From positions 1 through 20,422 of the forward strand of contig CAYNDL010000016.1 of the NCBI GenBank assembly GCA_964396115.1: a stretch of 20,422 nt of DNA, read 5' to 3'. Shown piece after piece: positions 5,882-14,076 of the stretch. The first letter of the stretch is position 1. Each line of letters opens with the position of its first letter. The notes beneath the pieces were generated by a model. It was not told the DNA's origin. It did no database searches and saw only the letters and a list, made by a program, of their open reading frames with translations. A program made the position numbers and the translations under genes. Origin of the DNA: CAYNDL01 sp964396115 (GTDB taxonomy: Bacteria; Patescibacteriota; Andersenbacteria; UBA10190; CAIZMI01).

Positions 5882-6818
5882 AAGCCAGCTCGCGGCGTGT
5901 CAACGAGTCCACTGGAACTTTTTGTAACTTTGTTTTTCGGTATATGTGTAGGTATTCGTCCGCTACTTGGTCCCATGAGAAAAGACGAGCAGTGTATTGA
6001 GCAAGTCTGCGTGCTTCAACTTTCGCTTGTTTGTATTTTTCATGCTGCTCCTTGAGGGCAGCGCGAACAAGTTTGGAGGAGTAACCAGGAATAAATGACG
6101 CATTATTGCGCAATGCCTCCTGGTGTTCGGGAGTTTCGATACTTATAATCGGTGCTTCGTAAAGCGCGAGCTGTCTAACAGTCCCCGCGAATCGGAGTGG
6201 CTGCAGGAGAAGAATCGAATGGGCGCGTCGAAGTAATTCCTTGTTCTGTGTATCAAATATCCTCTGCTCGTCGGTTATGTTTAACATTTCAATATTTTCG
6301 CCCTTGATTTGTTTGATGTATTTCCGAACACGCAAAAACGTTTCCGCTGAGGAAATAATCACAACGATTCTTTTGCCTATCTTTCTTTTGATCCCTAAAG
6401 TAACTGCCTGCGGGACATAACGGGGAAGAGTATGGAAGCGACGGAACGTAACGTATTGCAGCATCTTTTGAGTAGTCACCACCTGGTCAGCCAGACGGAT
6501 GCCGAACCATGTGCCGAAGCGGATGTACGTTCTTTGCAGGAATCTTTTTTCTGGTTGGAATTCCTCCTGGTCATGCAAGGAAAATATTACCGATGAACCG
6601 AAACGTAATTTTGCGGCGGGGAGCAAAAAGGCGGTGAAGGCACCATGAAAATCGAAGATGTCGGCTTTTGCGAAGAGAATCTTGAAGAAGGAACCAAAAC
6701 CTTTTTTTATGATTCGTGCTTCATGACCAAGTTTTTTGTATTCCCACAATAATTGCAGAACAGTCTGCTGTTCAAATTCTGATGGTTTTTTCCGTATAAT
6801 TAGAACGATGGACGCCAT
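5880..6818 (-). CDS. Glycosyltransferase, GT4-like (GT-B fold), divergent
   Basis: Starting at ATG 6816-6818 the protein has 312 aa and begins MASIVLIIRKKPSEFEQQ, a typical GT-B N-terminal strand and helix. Further matches to the family are DIFDFHG, a VIFSLHDQ strand, the LADQVVTTQKML acceptor-domain pattern and RRAHSILLLQPLRFAG in the donor domain. The end is FSWDQVADEYLHIYR, the usual last helix of GT4 enzymes. The E-x7-E donor-sugar motif is not recognisable: the region reads QPLRFAGTVRQLALYEAP. It may therefore be a divergent or altered enzyme. A TTG start at 6860 would add 14 residues but has no ribosome binding site, and neither does the ATG. It diverges from clpC. The likely role is envelope polysaccharide synthesis, by family. 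Confidence 0.7.
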   Translation of the reverse strand: MASIVLIIRKKPSEFEQQTVLQLLWEYKKLGHEARIIKKGFGSFFKILFAKADIFDFHGAFTAFLLPAAKLRFGSSVIFSLHDQEEFQPEKRFLQRTYIRFGTWFGIRLADQVVTTQKMLQYVTFRRFHTLPRYVPQAVTLGIKRKIGKRIVVIISSAETFLRVRKYIKQIKGENIEMLNITDEQRIFDTQNKELLRRAHSILLLQPLRFAGTVRQLALYEAPIISIETPEHQEALRNNASFIPGYSSKLVRAALKEQHEKYKQAKVEARRLAQYTARLFSWDQVADEYLHIYRKTKLQKVPVDSLTRRELA

Positions 6819-6895
6819 GAAATGCCAAACTAACAGATGGTGGTCGGGAACGTCAAACAATCTTGGTTGAAGAGAATAGTCTAAACATTAAACTC

Positions 6896-6924
6896 TTGAC
6901 ATAACCCTCATTGTGGGGTAAAGG
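6896..6924 (+). promoter_or_regulatory. Probable promoter of the Clp ATPase gene
   Basis: TTGACA at 6896-6901 is followed 17 bp later by TAAAGG (6919-6924), a poor -10 that overlaps the Shine-Dalgarno AAGGAG. The spacer holds a weak dyad ACCC...GGGT. The -35 is convincing but the -10 is not. No CIRCE element or other known heat-shock operator is seen. Confidence 0.4.
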
Positions 6925-6935
6925 AGAAAATAACT

Positions 6936-9632
6936 ATGGCAACAACAACATGTGAAAATTGCAAAATTCGGCCAGCTGCTCTAACGCTTCTGCGCACCGT
7001 TAATGGAAAGGAACAACGGATGAATCTTTGTCATACCTGCGCAGAGGATTTGCAGGTCTTTGGTTCAGAATTTGCTGATTTCGGGTCCTTCTTTAATGAC
7101 CCTTTTCTTGGTGCCCGGCGCGTTCCAGGCTGGCAGCCTCGAGAAGAAGAAAGAGTAAACATATTGGAAATGTTTGCGGAACGTGCTAAGGGAGTGGTGG
7201 CGAAAGCTGCCGCCGTAGCTCAGGAGAGAGGGGTAAAATATCTGGACACGGAACACTTGTTGATTGGGGTAGCGGAGGAACCTGAAGTGGGAGCTAAATT
7301 GTTGAAAGCATTAGATGTAAATCCTGATGACCTTATCAGTTACTTAAAAGAGAATACCCCGGCCGGGGAACCTCACACTGCTGAACCAGAACTTTCTCCC
7401 CGCGCGAAGCAGGCATTGGAGCTCGCTTTCCATGCTTCCAGGAATCTTGAGCATGACTATGTTGGAAGTGAACACATTTTGCTTGGCTTGATTATGGAAG
7501 AGGAAGGTTTAGCCGCCCAGACTTTAAAGAAGTACGGCATTACTGAAGTAAAAGCGAGACAGGCACTGTTATCTTTAGTCGGAGCGAAAGGAAAGAAGAA
7601 AGGACCCGTTGTGGAGAAAAGTAAGACGCCGACTTTAGACGAATATTCACGGGATCTTACTCAATTAGCGCATGAGAATAAACTAGATCCGGTTATCGGA
7701 AGGGCATCGGAAGTGCAGCGCGTTATCCAAATTTTGAGCAGACGTACAAAAAATAATCCCGTGTTGATTGGTGAACCTGGTGTTGGTAAAACGGCCATAG
7801 CAGAAGGACTTGCAGCCCGCATAGCAGCAGGAACTGTGCCAGAAGTTTTGAATGGTAAAAGAGTACTATCGCTTGATTTGCCAGGCATGCTGGCTGGTAC
7901 AAAGTACCGCGGTGAATTCGAGGAAAGATTGAAAAAAGTAATCGATGAAATACAAAAAGCCCAAGGAGGGATAATCTTGTTCATCGATGAGCTTCACACA
8001 GTCGTTGGGGCAGGTTCAACAGGGGAAGGTGGCGGGCTAGATGCCGCGAATATTTTGAAACCGGCATTAGCTCGAGGGGAACTGCAGGCAATCGGCGCTA
8101 CGACACTAAACGAATACAGGAAATACATCGAAAAAGATGCGGCGCTCGAAAGACGTTTCCAGCCAGTCATGGTGGCAGAGCCGTCAGTTGCCGATTCGAT
8201 CGAAATTTTACGTGGACTGAAGGATCGCTATGAAGCGCACCATAAAGTCAGAATTACTGATGAAGCAATCCAGGCAGCCGCAGTTCTCTCGGACAAATAT
8301 TTACGCGATAGGTTTCTGCCTGATAAAGCAATTGATCTAATGGATGAAGCAGCAGCTAAAGTTCGATTGTCCGCCCTTGAGCAGCCGGAAGAGATGTCTC
8401 ACAAGGAAGTTGAAATCAAACGTTTGAAGCGGGAGAAGGCAGCGGCGCAACGTGCAAATAATAAGGAGAAAACTAAGACTTTAACTGCCGAATTGGAGAA
8501 GTTAAACAAAGAGATTGCTGACATGCAATCACAATGGCACAAGCGACGTGGAACTACTGACCTTGAAGTTCTTGCTTCGGATATTGAACAGATCATCGCG
8601 CAGTGGACAGGTATCCCTGTAGAAAAACTGTCTGCATCGGAACTGGATCGTTTGCTGAACCTGGAACAACTACTGCACCAAAGAGTGATTGCCCAGGAAG
8701 AGGCGATTAGAGTTGTATCGGAAGCAATTCGGAGGGCCCGTGCAGGAATGAAAGATCCTAAACGTCCTATCGGCTCGTTCTTGTTCCTAGGCCCAACGGG
8801 AGTGGGGAAGACCGAATTGTCCCGTGCTCTAGCCAACACATTATTCGGCGACGACAATGCGATGATCAGAATTGATATGTCTGAATACATGGAGAAACAT
8901 TCAGTCGCTCGCTTGATTGGATCTCCTCCTGGATACGTGGGTTATGAAGAAGGCGGACAGCTAACCGAAAGGGTTAGAAGAAAGCCCTACAGTGTAATCT
9001 TGCTGGACGAGATAGAAAAAGCTCATCCGGACATTATGAATGTCCTGCTTCAGGTACTGGATGATGGACGGCTAACGGATGGCAAAGGAAAGACGGTAGA
9101 TTTCAAAAATACAATTATTATTGCGACTTCCAATGTCGGAAGTAAGGAAATCCACGAAGCCACTTCTTTGGGTGTCCCTAATTCGGATGTTTGGAACAAG
9201 CTTAAACAGGCTTTATTGGAGCATCTTAAGGAAGTGTTTCGTCCGGAATTTTTGAATCGCTTGGATGAGATCGTTGTCTTCCATGCCTTAACAAAGGCCA
9301 ATGTTCAACAGATAACCGATCTTATTTTGCAGGAAGTAAGCCGTCGCATGCATGCGCAAGGGTATACATTAAAGGTTAGCGAAGATGTGAGAAATCGCCT
9401 CGCGCAAGATGGTTTTGATCCCAGTTTTGGCGCACGTCAGCTGCGGAGGGAAGTGCAACGTCGTCTCGAAAATCCTTTGGCGACGGCGTTGCTTAGACAA
9501 ACGTTTCCTCGCGGAGCGGAAATAACTGCGCAATTAAATGGGGACGATGTTGAATTTGTGGTCGGGAAAGGGTCTGGGAATAAGGGAAGAGGAGTTCACA
9601 CTAGGAAAAAGCCGGAAAAAGTGGGAAGTTGA
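6936..9632 (+). CDS. clpC: Clp protease ATPase subunit, ClpC type with ClpE/McsA-like zinc finger
   Basis: This 898-aa unfoldase feeds substrates to ClpP. It starts with a four-Cys zinc finger (C6, C9, C32, C35) like those of ClpE and McsA. Two Clp N-repeats follow (about 75-215), then AAA domain 1 with Walker A GEPGVGKT (279-286) and Walker B ILFIDE (347-352). A coiled middle domain (about 485-540) and AAA domain 2 follow, with Walker A GPTGVGKT (619-626) and Walker B VILLDE (687-692). The C-terminal D2 domain ends near 870, before a basic tail. In the position of the ClpP-binding loop (VGF in Bacillus ClpC) it has LGV (745-747). The ATG has AAGGAG 9 bases upstream. It is monocistronic, with a hairpin after the gene. 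No ctsR or mcsB is adjacent. Confidence 0.95.
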   Translation: MATTTCENCKIRPAALTLLRTVNGKEQRMNLCHTCAEDLQVFGSEFADFGSFFNDPFLGARRVPGWQPREEERVNILEMFAERAKGVVAKAAAVAQERGVKYLDTEHLLIGVAEEPEVGAKLLKALDVNPDDLISYLKENTPAGEPHTAEPELSPRAKQALELAFHASRNLEHDYVGSEHILLGLIMEEEGLAAQTLKKYGITEVKARQALLSLVGAKGKKKGPVVEKSKTPTLDEYSRDLTQLAHENKLDPVIGRASEVQRVIQILSRRTKNNPVLIGEPGVGKTAIAEGLAARIAAGTVPEVLNGKRVLSLDLPGMLAGTKYRGEFEERLKKVIDEIQKAQGGIILFIDELHTVVGAGSTGEGGGLDAANILKPALARGELQAIGATTLNEYRKYIEKDAALERRFQPVMVAEPSVADSIEILRGLKDRYEAHHKVRITDEAIQAAAVLSDKYLRDRFLPDKAIDLMDEAAAKVRLSALEQPEEMSHKEVEIKRLKREKAAAQRANNKEKTKTLTAELEKLNKEIADMQSQWHKRRGTTDLEVLASDIEQIIAQWTGIPVEKLSASELDRLLNLEQLLHQRVIAQEEAIRVVSEAIRRARAGMKDPKRPIGSFLFLGPTGVGKTELSRALANTLFGDDNAMIRIDMSEYMEKHSVARLIGSPPGYVGYEEGGQLTERVRRKPYSVILLDEIEKAHPDIMNVLLQVLDDGRLTDGKGKTVDFKNTIIIATSNVGSKEIHEATSLGVPNSDVWNKLKQALLEHLKEVFRPEFLNRLDEIVVFHALTKANVQQITDLILQEVSRRMHAQGYTLKVSEDVRNRLAQDGFDPSFGARQLRREVQRRLENPLATALLRQTFPRGAEITAQLNGDDVEFVVGKGSGNKGRGVHTRKKPEKVGS

Positions 9633-9656
9633 GCATTTTAAACAAGACAGTTGCCG

Positions 9657-9687
9657 GGTAGGCTAGTGGCCTACCTTGCTTCTTTTT
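9657..9687 (+). terminator. Terminator after clpC
   Basis: GGTAGGC (9657-9663) and GCCTACC (9669-9675) form a 7-bp stem with loop TAGTG, followed by a T-rich tract interrupted by GC and C (TTGCTTCTTTTT). Confidence 0.75.
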
Positions 9688-9704
9688 AGCCTATATGTTA
9701 CGTT
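9676..9704 (+). promoter_or_regulatory. Possible rpsO promoter
   Basis: TTGCTT (9676-9681), a 17-bp spacer and TACGTT (9699-9704), with TG one base before it as in an extended -10. A start near 9711 would leave only about 7 nt before the ATG, which fits the absence of a Shine-Dalgarno. Confidence 0.35.
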
Positions 9705-9717
9705 ATACGCCATAAGT

Positions 9718-9987
9718 ATGAGCAAAGTAGACGCGGAAAAACCGAAAATTATTCAGAAGTACCGTTTGCATGACTCCGATACAGGGTCTCCTGAAGTTCA
9801 AATCGCGATCTTCACCGAGAAGATCTCTGAGTTGACAGAGCACCTGAAGAGTCACAAGAAGGACCAACATTCCCGCAGGGGCTTATTGGGAATGGTGAGC
9901 AAAAGGAAACGCCTGCTTACTTACTTGCAGCGCGAAGATCCTTCTCGGTACTCACAAATCATAAAAAAACTCAAGCTTAAAGGGTAA
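9718..9987 (+). CDS. rpsO: 30S ribosomal protein S15
   Basis: The start at ATG 9718 gives 89 aa, exactly the usual S15 length; the in-frame extension to 9676 overlaps the clpC terminator and is rejected. Family motifs are clear: LHDSDTGSPEVQIA (16S rRNA contact region), LTEHLKSHKKDQHSRRGLL and RKRLLTYLQ...RY..II.KL. S15 binds the central domain of 16S rRNA early in 30S assembly. No ribosome binding site precedes the ATG, so the mRNA is probably leaderless or nearly so. The classical rpsO-pnp gene order is kept, and no terminator is seen before pnp, so co-transcription is likely. Confidence 0.95.
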   Translation: MSKVDAEKPKIIQKYRLHDSDTGSPEVQIAIFTEKISELTEHLKSHKKDQHSRRGLLGMVSKRKRLLTYLQREDPSRYSQIIKKLKLKG

Positions 9988-10198
9988 GAAGCGTTGGAGG
10001 AATCCCTGAAGCAAGGTTTTAAGGGATCCCTCGGGCGTTCCCTTATCATCATTCGTGCCGTAGCTTTCCAGGAACGCGTATCCTGTTCTTGGTCTCTACA
10101 CACACATGGTTTATTGAAGTGTTGGTACACTTCTCAAAAACCTTGTTGCGTGGCGATCAGAGAAGGGAACGAAGGCAGCGGAAAGAAAGGTAAAAAAT
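9988..10198 (+). promoter_or_regulatory. Structured rpsO-pnp spacer / pnp leader
   Basis: These 211 nt hold no convincing gene but several complementary segments. ATCCCT (10002-10007) pairs with AGGGAT (10022-10027), CAGGA (10069-10073) with TCCTG (10081-10085), and GAAGTGT with ACACTTC (10116-10122 and 10127-10133, 4-nt loop). Long-range pairs CAAGGTTTT/AAAACCTTG (10012-10020, 10137-10145) and GTTCCCTT/AAGGGAAC (10037-10044, 10163-10170) cross each other, allowing a pseudoknot or a switch. In Escherichia coli the pnp leader is a hairpin cut by RNase III and controlled by PNPase; an analogous role here is an inference. Confidence 0.5.
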
Positions 10199-12310
10199 AT
10201 GGAATTTCCTAGTTCTCGGGAATTTAAAAAAACCATCGCTGGAGAAGAGTTTATTTTAAAGGTTGGAGGTCTAGCTCCACAAACAGACGCCTCGGTCTCG
10301 TGCCAGGTTGGCGGTACTTTCGTATTGGCAACTGTAGTTATGGCGAGTACAGCGCGGCCCGGTGTCGATTATATGCCACTATTGGTTGAATATGAGGAAA
10401 AGTATTATGCCGCAGGGAAAATAAAAGGTAGCCGTTTTGTTAAAAGGGAAGGTCGACCGACTGACACGGCAATTACGACGAGCCGAATGATCGATAGGGC
10501 GCTTCGTCCACTTTTCCCGGATAACATGTTGAATGATGTCCAGGTTGTAACAACAGTCTTGTCTTACGACGGTGAACACCAAACTGATGTTCCGGCCATG
10601 ATCGCAGCTAGTGCCGCCTTGTCTATCTCACGAGTGCCGTGGGCTGGACCACTTGGCGCGGTACGTGTTGGAAGAGTCGATGGAAAGTTCGTAGTAAATC
10701 CGTTAGTAGCCAGCTTCGATAAAAGTGATCTGGATTTAATTGTCTCAACTACTACCGAGGAAGTGGTGATGCTTGAAGCTGACGGCAAAGAAGTGGCAGA
10801 TGCTGATCTTTTTGAAGCAATCAAATTCGGGCGGGAGGAGTCTGTTGAAATAGCTAAGTTAATTGCGGAAATCCAAAAAGAGATTGGCGTTGCGAAATCC
10901 GAATACATTTCGGCAACCGCGTCGCCTGAACTGACCGAAAAGGTACGAAATGCAGCTTTGCCGACGGCTCAAGAGATCGTAAGTGCTGGTGGCAAGAAAA
11001 TGGATATAGAGAACAAGTTCGCTACTTTGACCGATAAAATTATTGCGGATTTGGCTTTGGAGGCAAATGATGCGAGTTTGGCAAAAAAGGTTGTTCGAGA
11101 CACATACCGGGAAGTCGTCCGTGACTTCATTCTTGATTCTGGAAAACGCGTAAACAACAGGAAGGTTGATGAGGTTCGTGAAATTAAAGCACAGGTAGGA
11201 GTAATTCCAAGAACTCACGGCTCAGCCCTTTTCCAGAGAGGGGAGACGCAGGTTTTAACTACAGTTACCCTCGGTGCTCCCGGTGATTCCATGATCCTGG
11301 ATACAATGATTGATGAGGAGTTCGAGAAACGCTATATGCACTTCTATAATTTCCCCGGTTTTTCTGTACATGAAGTACGGCCGAATCGAGGACCTGGCCG
11401 GCGCGATATCGGACACGGTGCCCTAGCGGAACGAGCACTGGCACGGTTGATTCCGAATAAGGAACAATTCGGCTATACCGTTATGGCAGTTTCTGAAGTT
11501 CTATCGTCTAATGGTTCCAGTTCAATGGGTTCAGCTTGCGGTAGCTCGCTTGCTTTGATGGATGCTGGTGTTCCGGTGCCTGCCACTGTCGCTGGTATTG
11601 CTATGGGGTTGGTAACTGATGAGAAAGGGCAGAATCGTAAGCCTGTGGTTTTGACCGATATCGCTGGAATGGAAGATGAAGGTTGCGATATGGACTTCAA
11701 GGTTGCAGGTACAAGAAATGGTGTTACTGCGTTGCAAGTTGATATCAAGACTCATGGTCTCCCATTGGAGATTATTGAAGAAGCTATCAAGGGAGCTCGA
11801 GTTGCCCGCCTGCACATAATGGAAACCATGGAGGCCGCAATAAAAGAACCAAGAAAAGAGATGTCTCCTTATGCTCCACGTCTCCTCACTATTCGTATAA
11901 ATCCTGAAAAGATCGGTGACCTTATCGGTCCAAAAGGAAAGAATATTAACCAGATTATTGCGGAAACAAAGGTAGATATCGATGTAGAGGATGACGGTCT
12001 GGTAACCATTACTGCGAAAGACGGCGATTCAATGGAAAAAGCTAAACAGATGGTTGAAAGCCTTACTAGGGAAGTTGTTGCTGGTGAACGCTTTGACGGC
12101 CGCGTTACGCGTATTATGAAGTTCGGAGCTTTCGTCGAAGTTCTCCCTGGAAAGGAAGGTCTGGTGCATATCTCAGAGCTAGCCCCTCAACGAGTCAACA
12201 GGGTAGAGGATATCGTTAAAATCGGTGACGTCATTCCTGTTGTGGTGACCGAGATAGACGATCAGGGAAGAATTAACCTTTCTCACAAGCGCGCAAAACA
12301 TGTAAACTAA
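10199..12310 (+). CDS. pnp: Polyribonucleotide nucleotidyltransferase (PNPase)
   Basis: This 703-aa phosphorolytic 3'-5' exoribonuclease has the full family layout. The first RNase PH domain (about 5-220) is followed by an alpha-helical linker (about 235-310) and the catalytic second RNase PH domain (about 315-540). KH follows (about 560-620, with GPKGKNI), then S1 (about 628-700, FDGRVTRIMKFGAFVEV...GLVHISE). The phosphate-binding SSNGSSSMGS is at 436-445. Metal-site residues matching E. coli D486, D492 and K494 are D493, D499 and K501 in DEGCDMDFK. RRDIGHGALAERAL is conserved. A modest Shine-Dalgarno (AAAGG) lies about 8 bases before the ATG. It follows rpsO with a structured spacer and is 35 bases ahead of the next gene. 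Confidence 0.97.
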   Translation: MEFPSSREFKKTIAGEEFILKVGGLAPQTDASVSCQVGGTFVLATVVMASTARPGVDYMPLLVEYEEKYYAAGKIKGSRFVKREGRPTDTAITTSRMIDRALRPLFPDNMLNDVQVVTTVLSYDGEHQTDVPAMIAASAALSISRVPWAGPLGAVRVGRVDGKFVVNPLVASFDKSDLDLIVSTTTEEVVMLEADGKEVADADLFEAIKFGREESVEIAKLIAEIQKEIGVAKSEYISATASPELTEKVRNAALPTAQEIVSAGGKKMDIENKFATLTDKIIADLALEANDASLAKKVVRDTYREVVRDFILDSGKRVNNRKVDEVREIKAQVGVIPRTHGSALFQRGETQVLTTVTLGAPGDSMILDTMIDEEFEKRYMHFYNFPGFSVHEVRPNRGPGRRDIGHGALAERALARLIPNKEQFGYTVMAVSEVLSSNGSSSMGSACGSSLALMDAGVPVPATVAGIAMGLVTDEKGQNRKPVVLTDIAGMEDEGCDMDFKVAGTRNGVTALQVDIKTHGLPLEIIEEAIKGARVARLHIMETMEAAIKEPRKEMSPYAPRLLTIRINPEKIGDLIGPKGKNINQIIAETKVDIDVEDDGLVTITAKDGDSMEKAKQMVESLTREVVAGERFDGRVTRIMKFGAFVEVLPGKEGLVHISELAPQRVNRVEDIVKIGDVIPVVVTEIDDQGRINLSHKRAKHVN

Positions 12311-12345
12311 AAGAGATAGGGTTTTCCCCAAGACACCAAACAAAA

Positions 12346-14028
12346 ATGAATCAAGACCAACAACGCGAAATTCCCAAAACACCGCAAAAGGCAGCAGAAG
12401 AAGCTCTTTCTGCTACTTTTGCTATGCCTTTTATTCGCACTATGGCCGACGACCTTCTTGAGGCATCGCGGGGAACGCCTCCGGTTGTACAGCAGGTGCC
12501 AGTTAACGGAGTAACCCCACAAAGGAATGCAGAACCTAATAATGCTCCTGAGGTATTTTATGGCGATCCCAGGAAGGCTAATATTCCGATTCCACAAGTT
12601 AGGATTGGGGGCGTTGCAAAGTCACAGCAGCAAGTTAAGGGGAACGAAGTTTTTCTACCTGAAACTGAGAAAAGGAAGGGTGTTGGTCTAAGTTTGGTAG
12701 TTGGTGTCATTCTTGCTTTAGTTATATGTGGCGGTGTCTGGGGCTCGTGGCTTTTGTGGCCACGTGAATCGGGAACAATAGCTGACAAAATTCCGGCAGA
12801 GGCGGTCGCTTTTATGAATGTGAGTCGGGAAAAAGGCGTGTTGCAGCAGGTCGCACTTGATAGTTTCATTGGCGATTTTGGCTTAACCAAGGAAAAACTC
12901 GGAGATAGCTGGAACAACATTGTTTACGTAGCGCTTCCCGGTGCATCACCCTCAGAGCCGATAAAGATGCTTCTTGTTGATGGGCAAGCGCCCCAAACTG
13001 ATAACCCAAACATCGTTGTAAAAACTTTGGCCTCTGGCGCTACAGCCTTGATCGAAGCTGCACAATCCGGGAGAGTCGATGGCCTAAGCAATAAACCTCT
13101 CGGCAAAACTAATGACTTTAGGCGTTTGGTGGGTAAGTTGCCTCAAGGAAATGAATATTTGTACATACGGCAGGGGCAAGTGCCGACGTTTTTGAAGTCT
13201 TATGTTTATCTGCCCATAGATGTTGATTATTCAACATTGATAACGTTTGCGTCTGAAATGAAGCAGGGGACAGTGGCGGTATACGGAATGAATAATGGAC
13301 CGAAGAAAAAAGTCAGCAACGAGCAGGTAGTGTGGCAGAACATGTTGAAACCGGTCCCGGTTTCCGTCGTCGCTGCTGCTGGTCACAATAATCTAGAGGC
13401 AAATGTGGATGAGTGGCGCCTGGGTCAGTCCAACAACGCCAAAATGCAAGATTTCTTGAACGCCCTAAATGCTCGTTCCAAGACATTAACGGATCTCAAA
13501 AATGTGACTACGGGTCGTTATGTGGCAGGATCGTTGAGGGAGACAATCGACGGATTTGCTGTAATAGAGTTGAAAGAGAATAGCCGTGAAACTGCAGTTG
13601 CTGGGATGAATGGTCTCGAGGAAGCATTCAATAAACTTGGGCAGCTTATCGGTAATGCATCGTACGCCGATGCCTCGTTTGGAGAAACGTCCTATAAAGA
13701 TGTAACCATCCGTTTTGTGAATTTCGGTGACGCTAACCATACTTTTGACTACGCGGTACTGGACAACTTGTTGGTAGTGTCTACGTCGAAAGATAGTATG
13801 TTTGAATTAATTAATACTTACCAAAATCAAGACCAAGGAGCCTCGTTCATGTCGTTACTTGCAGGGCTTAACGCTGGCGCTGGTCAGTGGCAATATGTAC
13901 GTTTGGACAGTGCTGCCACATCTAAGGTACCAGCACTCTGGGTGACAATTTTCAGGCCTTTTGCGTTCCTATACATCGAACCAAGCAGTACACCCCAGGC
14001 ATTCAGCGGGATTGTGGCAATTCCATAG
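12346..14028 (+). CDS. DUF3352-like single-pass membrane protein
   Basis: This 560-aa protein has a disordered cytoplasmic N-tail of about 110 residues, one transmembrane helix (about 112-136, ending SWLLWPR) and a large extracytoplasmic domain. The domain starts with DKIPAEAVAFMNVS. Later it has TSYKDVTIRFVNF and FDYAVLDNLLVVSTSKDSM, the arrangement seen in DUF3352 proteins, where a value is computed near a YAV.D..LVVSTS segment. It is placed 35 bases after pnp with no promoter or terminator between, so it is likely read through from pnp. No Shine-Dalgarno is visible. A strong terminator follows. Biochemical function is unknown; the family assignment is by pattern only. Confidence 0.75.
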   Translation: MNQDQQREIPKTPQKAAEEALSATFAMPFIRTMADDLLEASRGTPPVVQQVPVNGVTPQRNAEPNNAPEVFYGDPRKANIPIPQVRIGGVAKSQQQVKGNEVFLPETEKRKGVGLSLVVGVILALVICGGVWGSWLLWPRESGTIADKIPAEAVAFMNVSREKGVLQQVALDSFIGDFGLTKEKLGDSWNNIVYVALPGASPSEPIKMLLVDGQAPQTDNPNIVVKTLASGATALIEAAQSGRVDGLSNKPLGKTNDFRRLVGKLPQGNEYLYIRQGQVPTFLKSYVYLPIDVDYSTLITFASEMKQGTVAVYGMNNGPKKKVSNEQVVWQNMLKPVPVSVVAAAGHNNLEANVDEWRLGQSNNAKMQDFLNALNARSKTLTDLKNVTTGRYVAGSLRETIDGFAVIELKENSRETAVAGMNGLEEAFNKLGQLIGNASYADASFGETSYKDVTIRFVNFGDANHTFDYAVLDNLLVVSTSKDSMFELINTYQNQDQGASFMSLLAGLNAGAGQWQYVRLDSAATSKVPALWVTIFRPFAFLYIEPSSTPQAFSGIVAIP

Positions 14029-14049
14029 AAATTTAAAAAGTAAAAAACA

Positions 14050-14076
14050 GGAGACACGACTGTCTCCCGTTTTTTT
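14050..14076 (+). terminator. Terminator of the rpsO-pnp unit
   Basis: GGAGACA (14050-14056) and TGTCTCC (14061-14067) form a 7-bp stem with loop CGAC. CG and a run of seven T follow. Confidence 0.9.

Noticed and set aside
6902..6920. Heat-shock operator (CIRCE or CtsR box) before clpC
   Set aside because: The local dyad is only four base pairs and matches neither consensus.
9676..9717. Extension of rpsO to a start at 9676
   Set aside because: It would start in the clpC terminator region, and the ATG at 9718 gives the exact 89-aa S15 length.
9994..10212. 72-aa ORF between rpsO and pnp
   Set aside because: It uses a TTG start, overlaps pnp, has an implausible Cys/Trp/Ser-rich composition and is better explained as a structured spacer.
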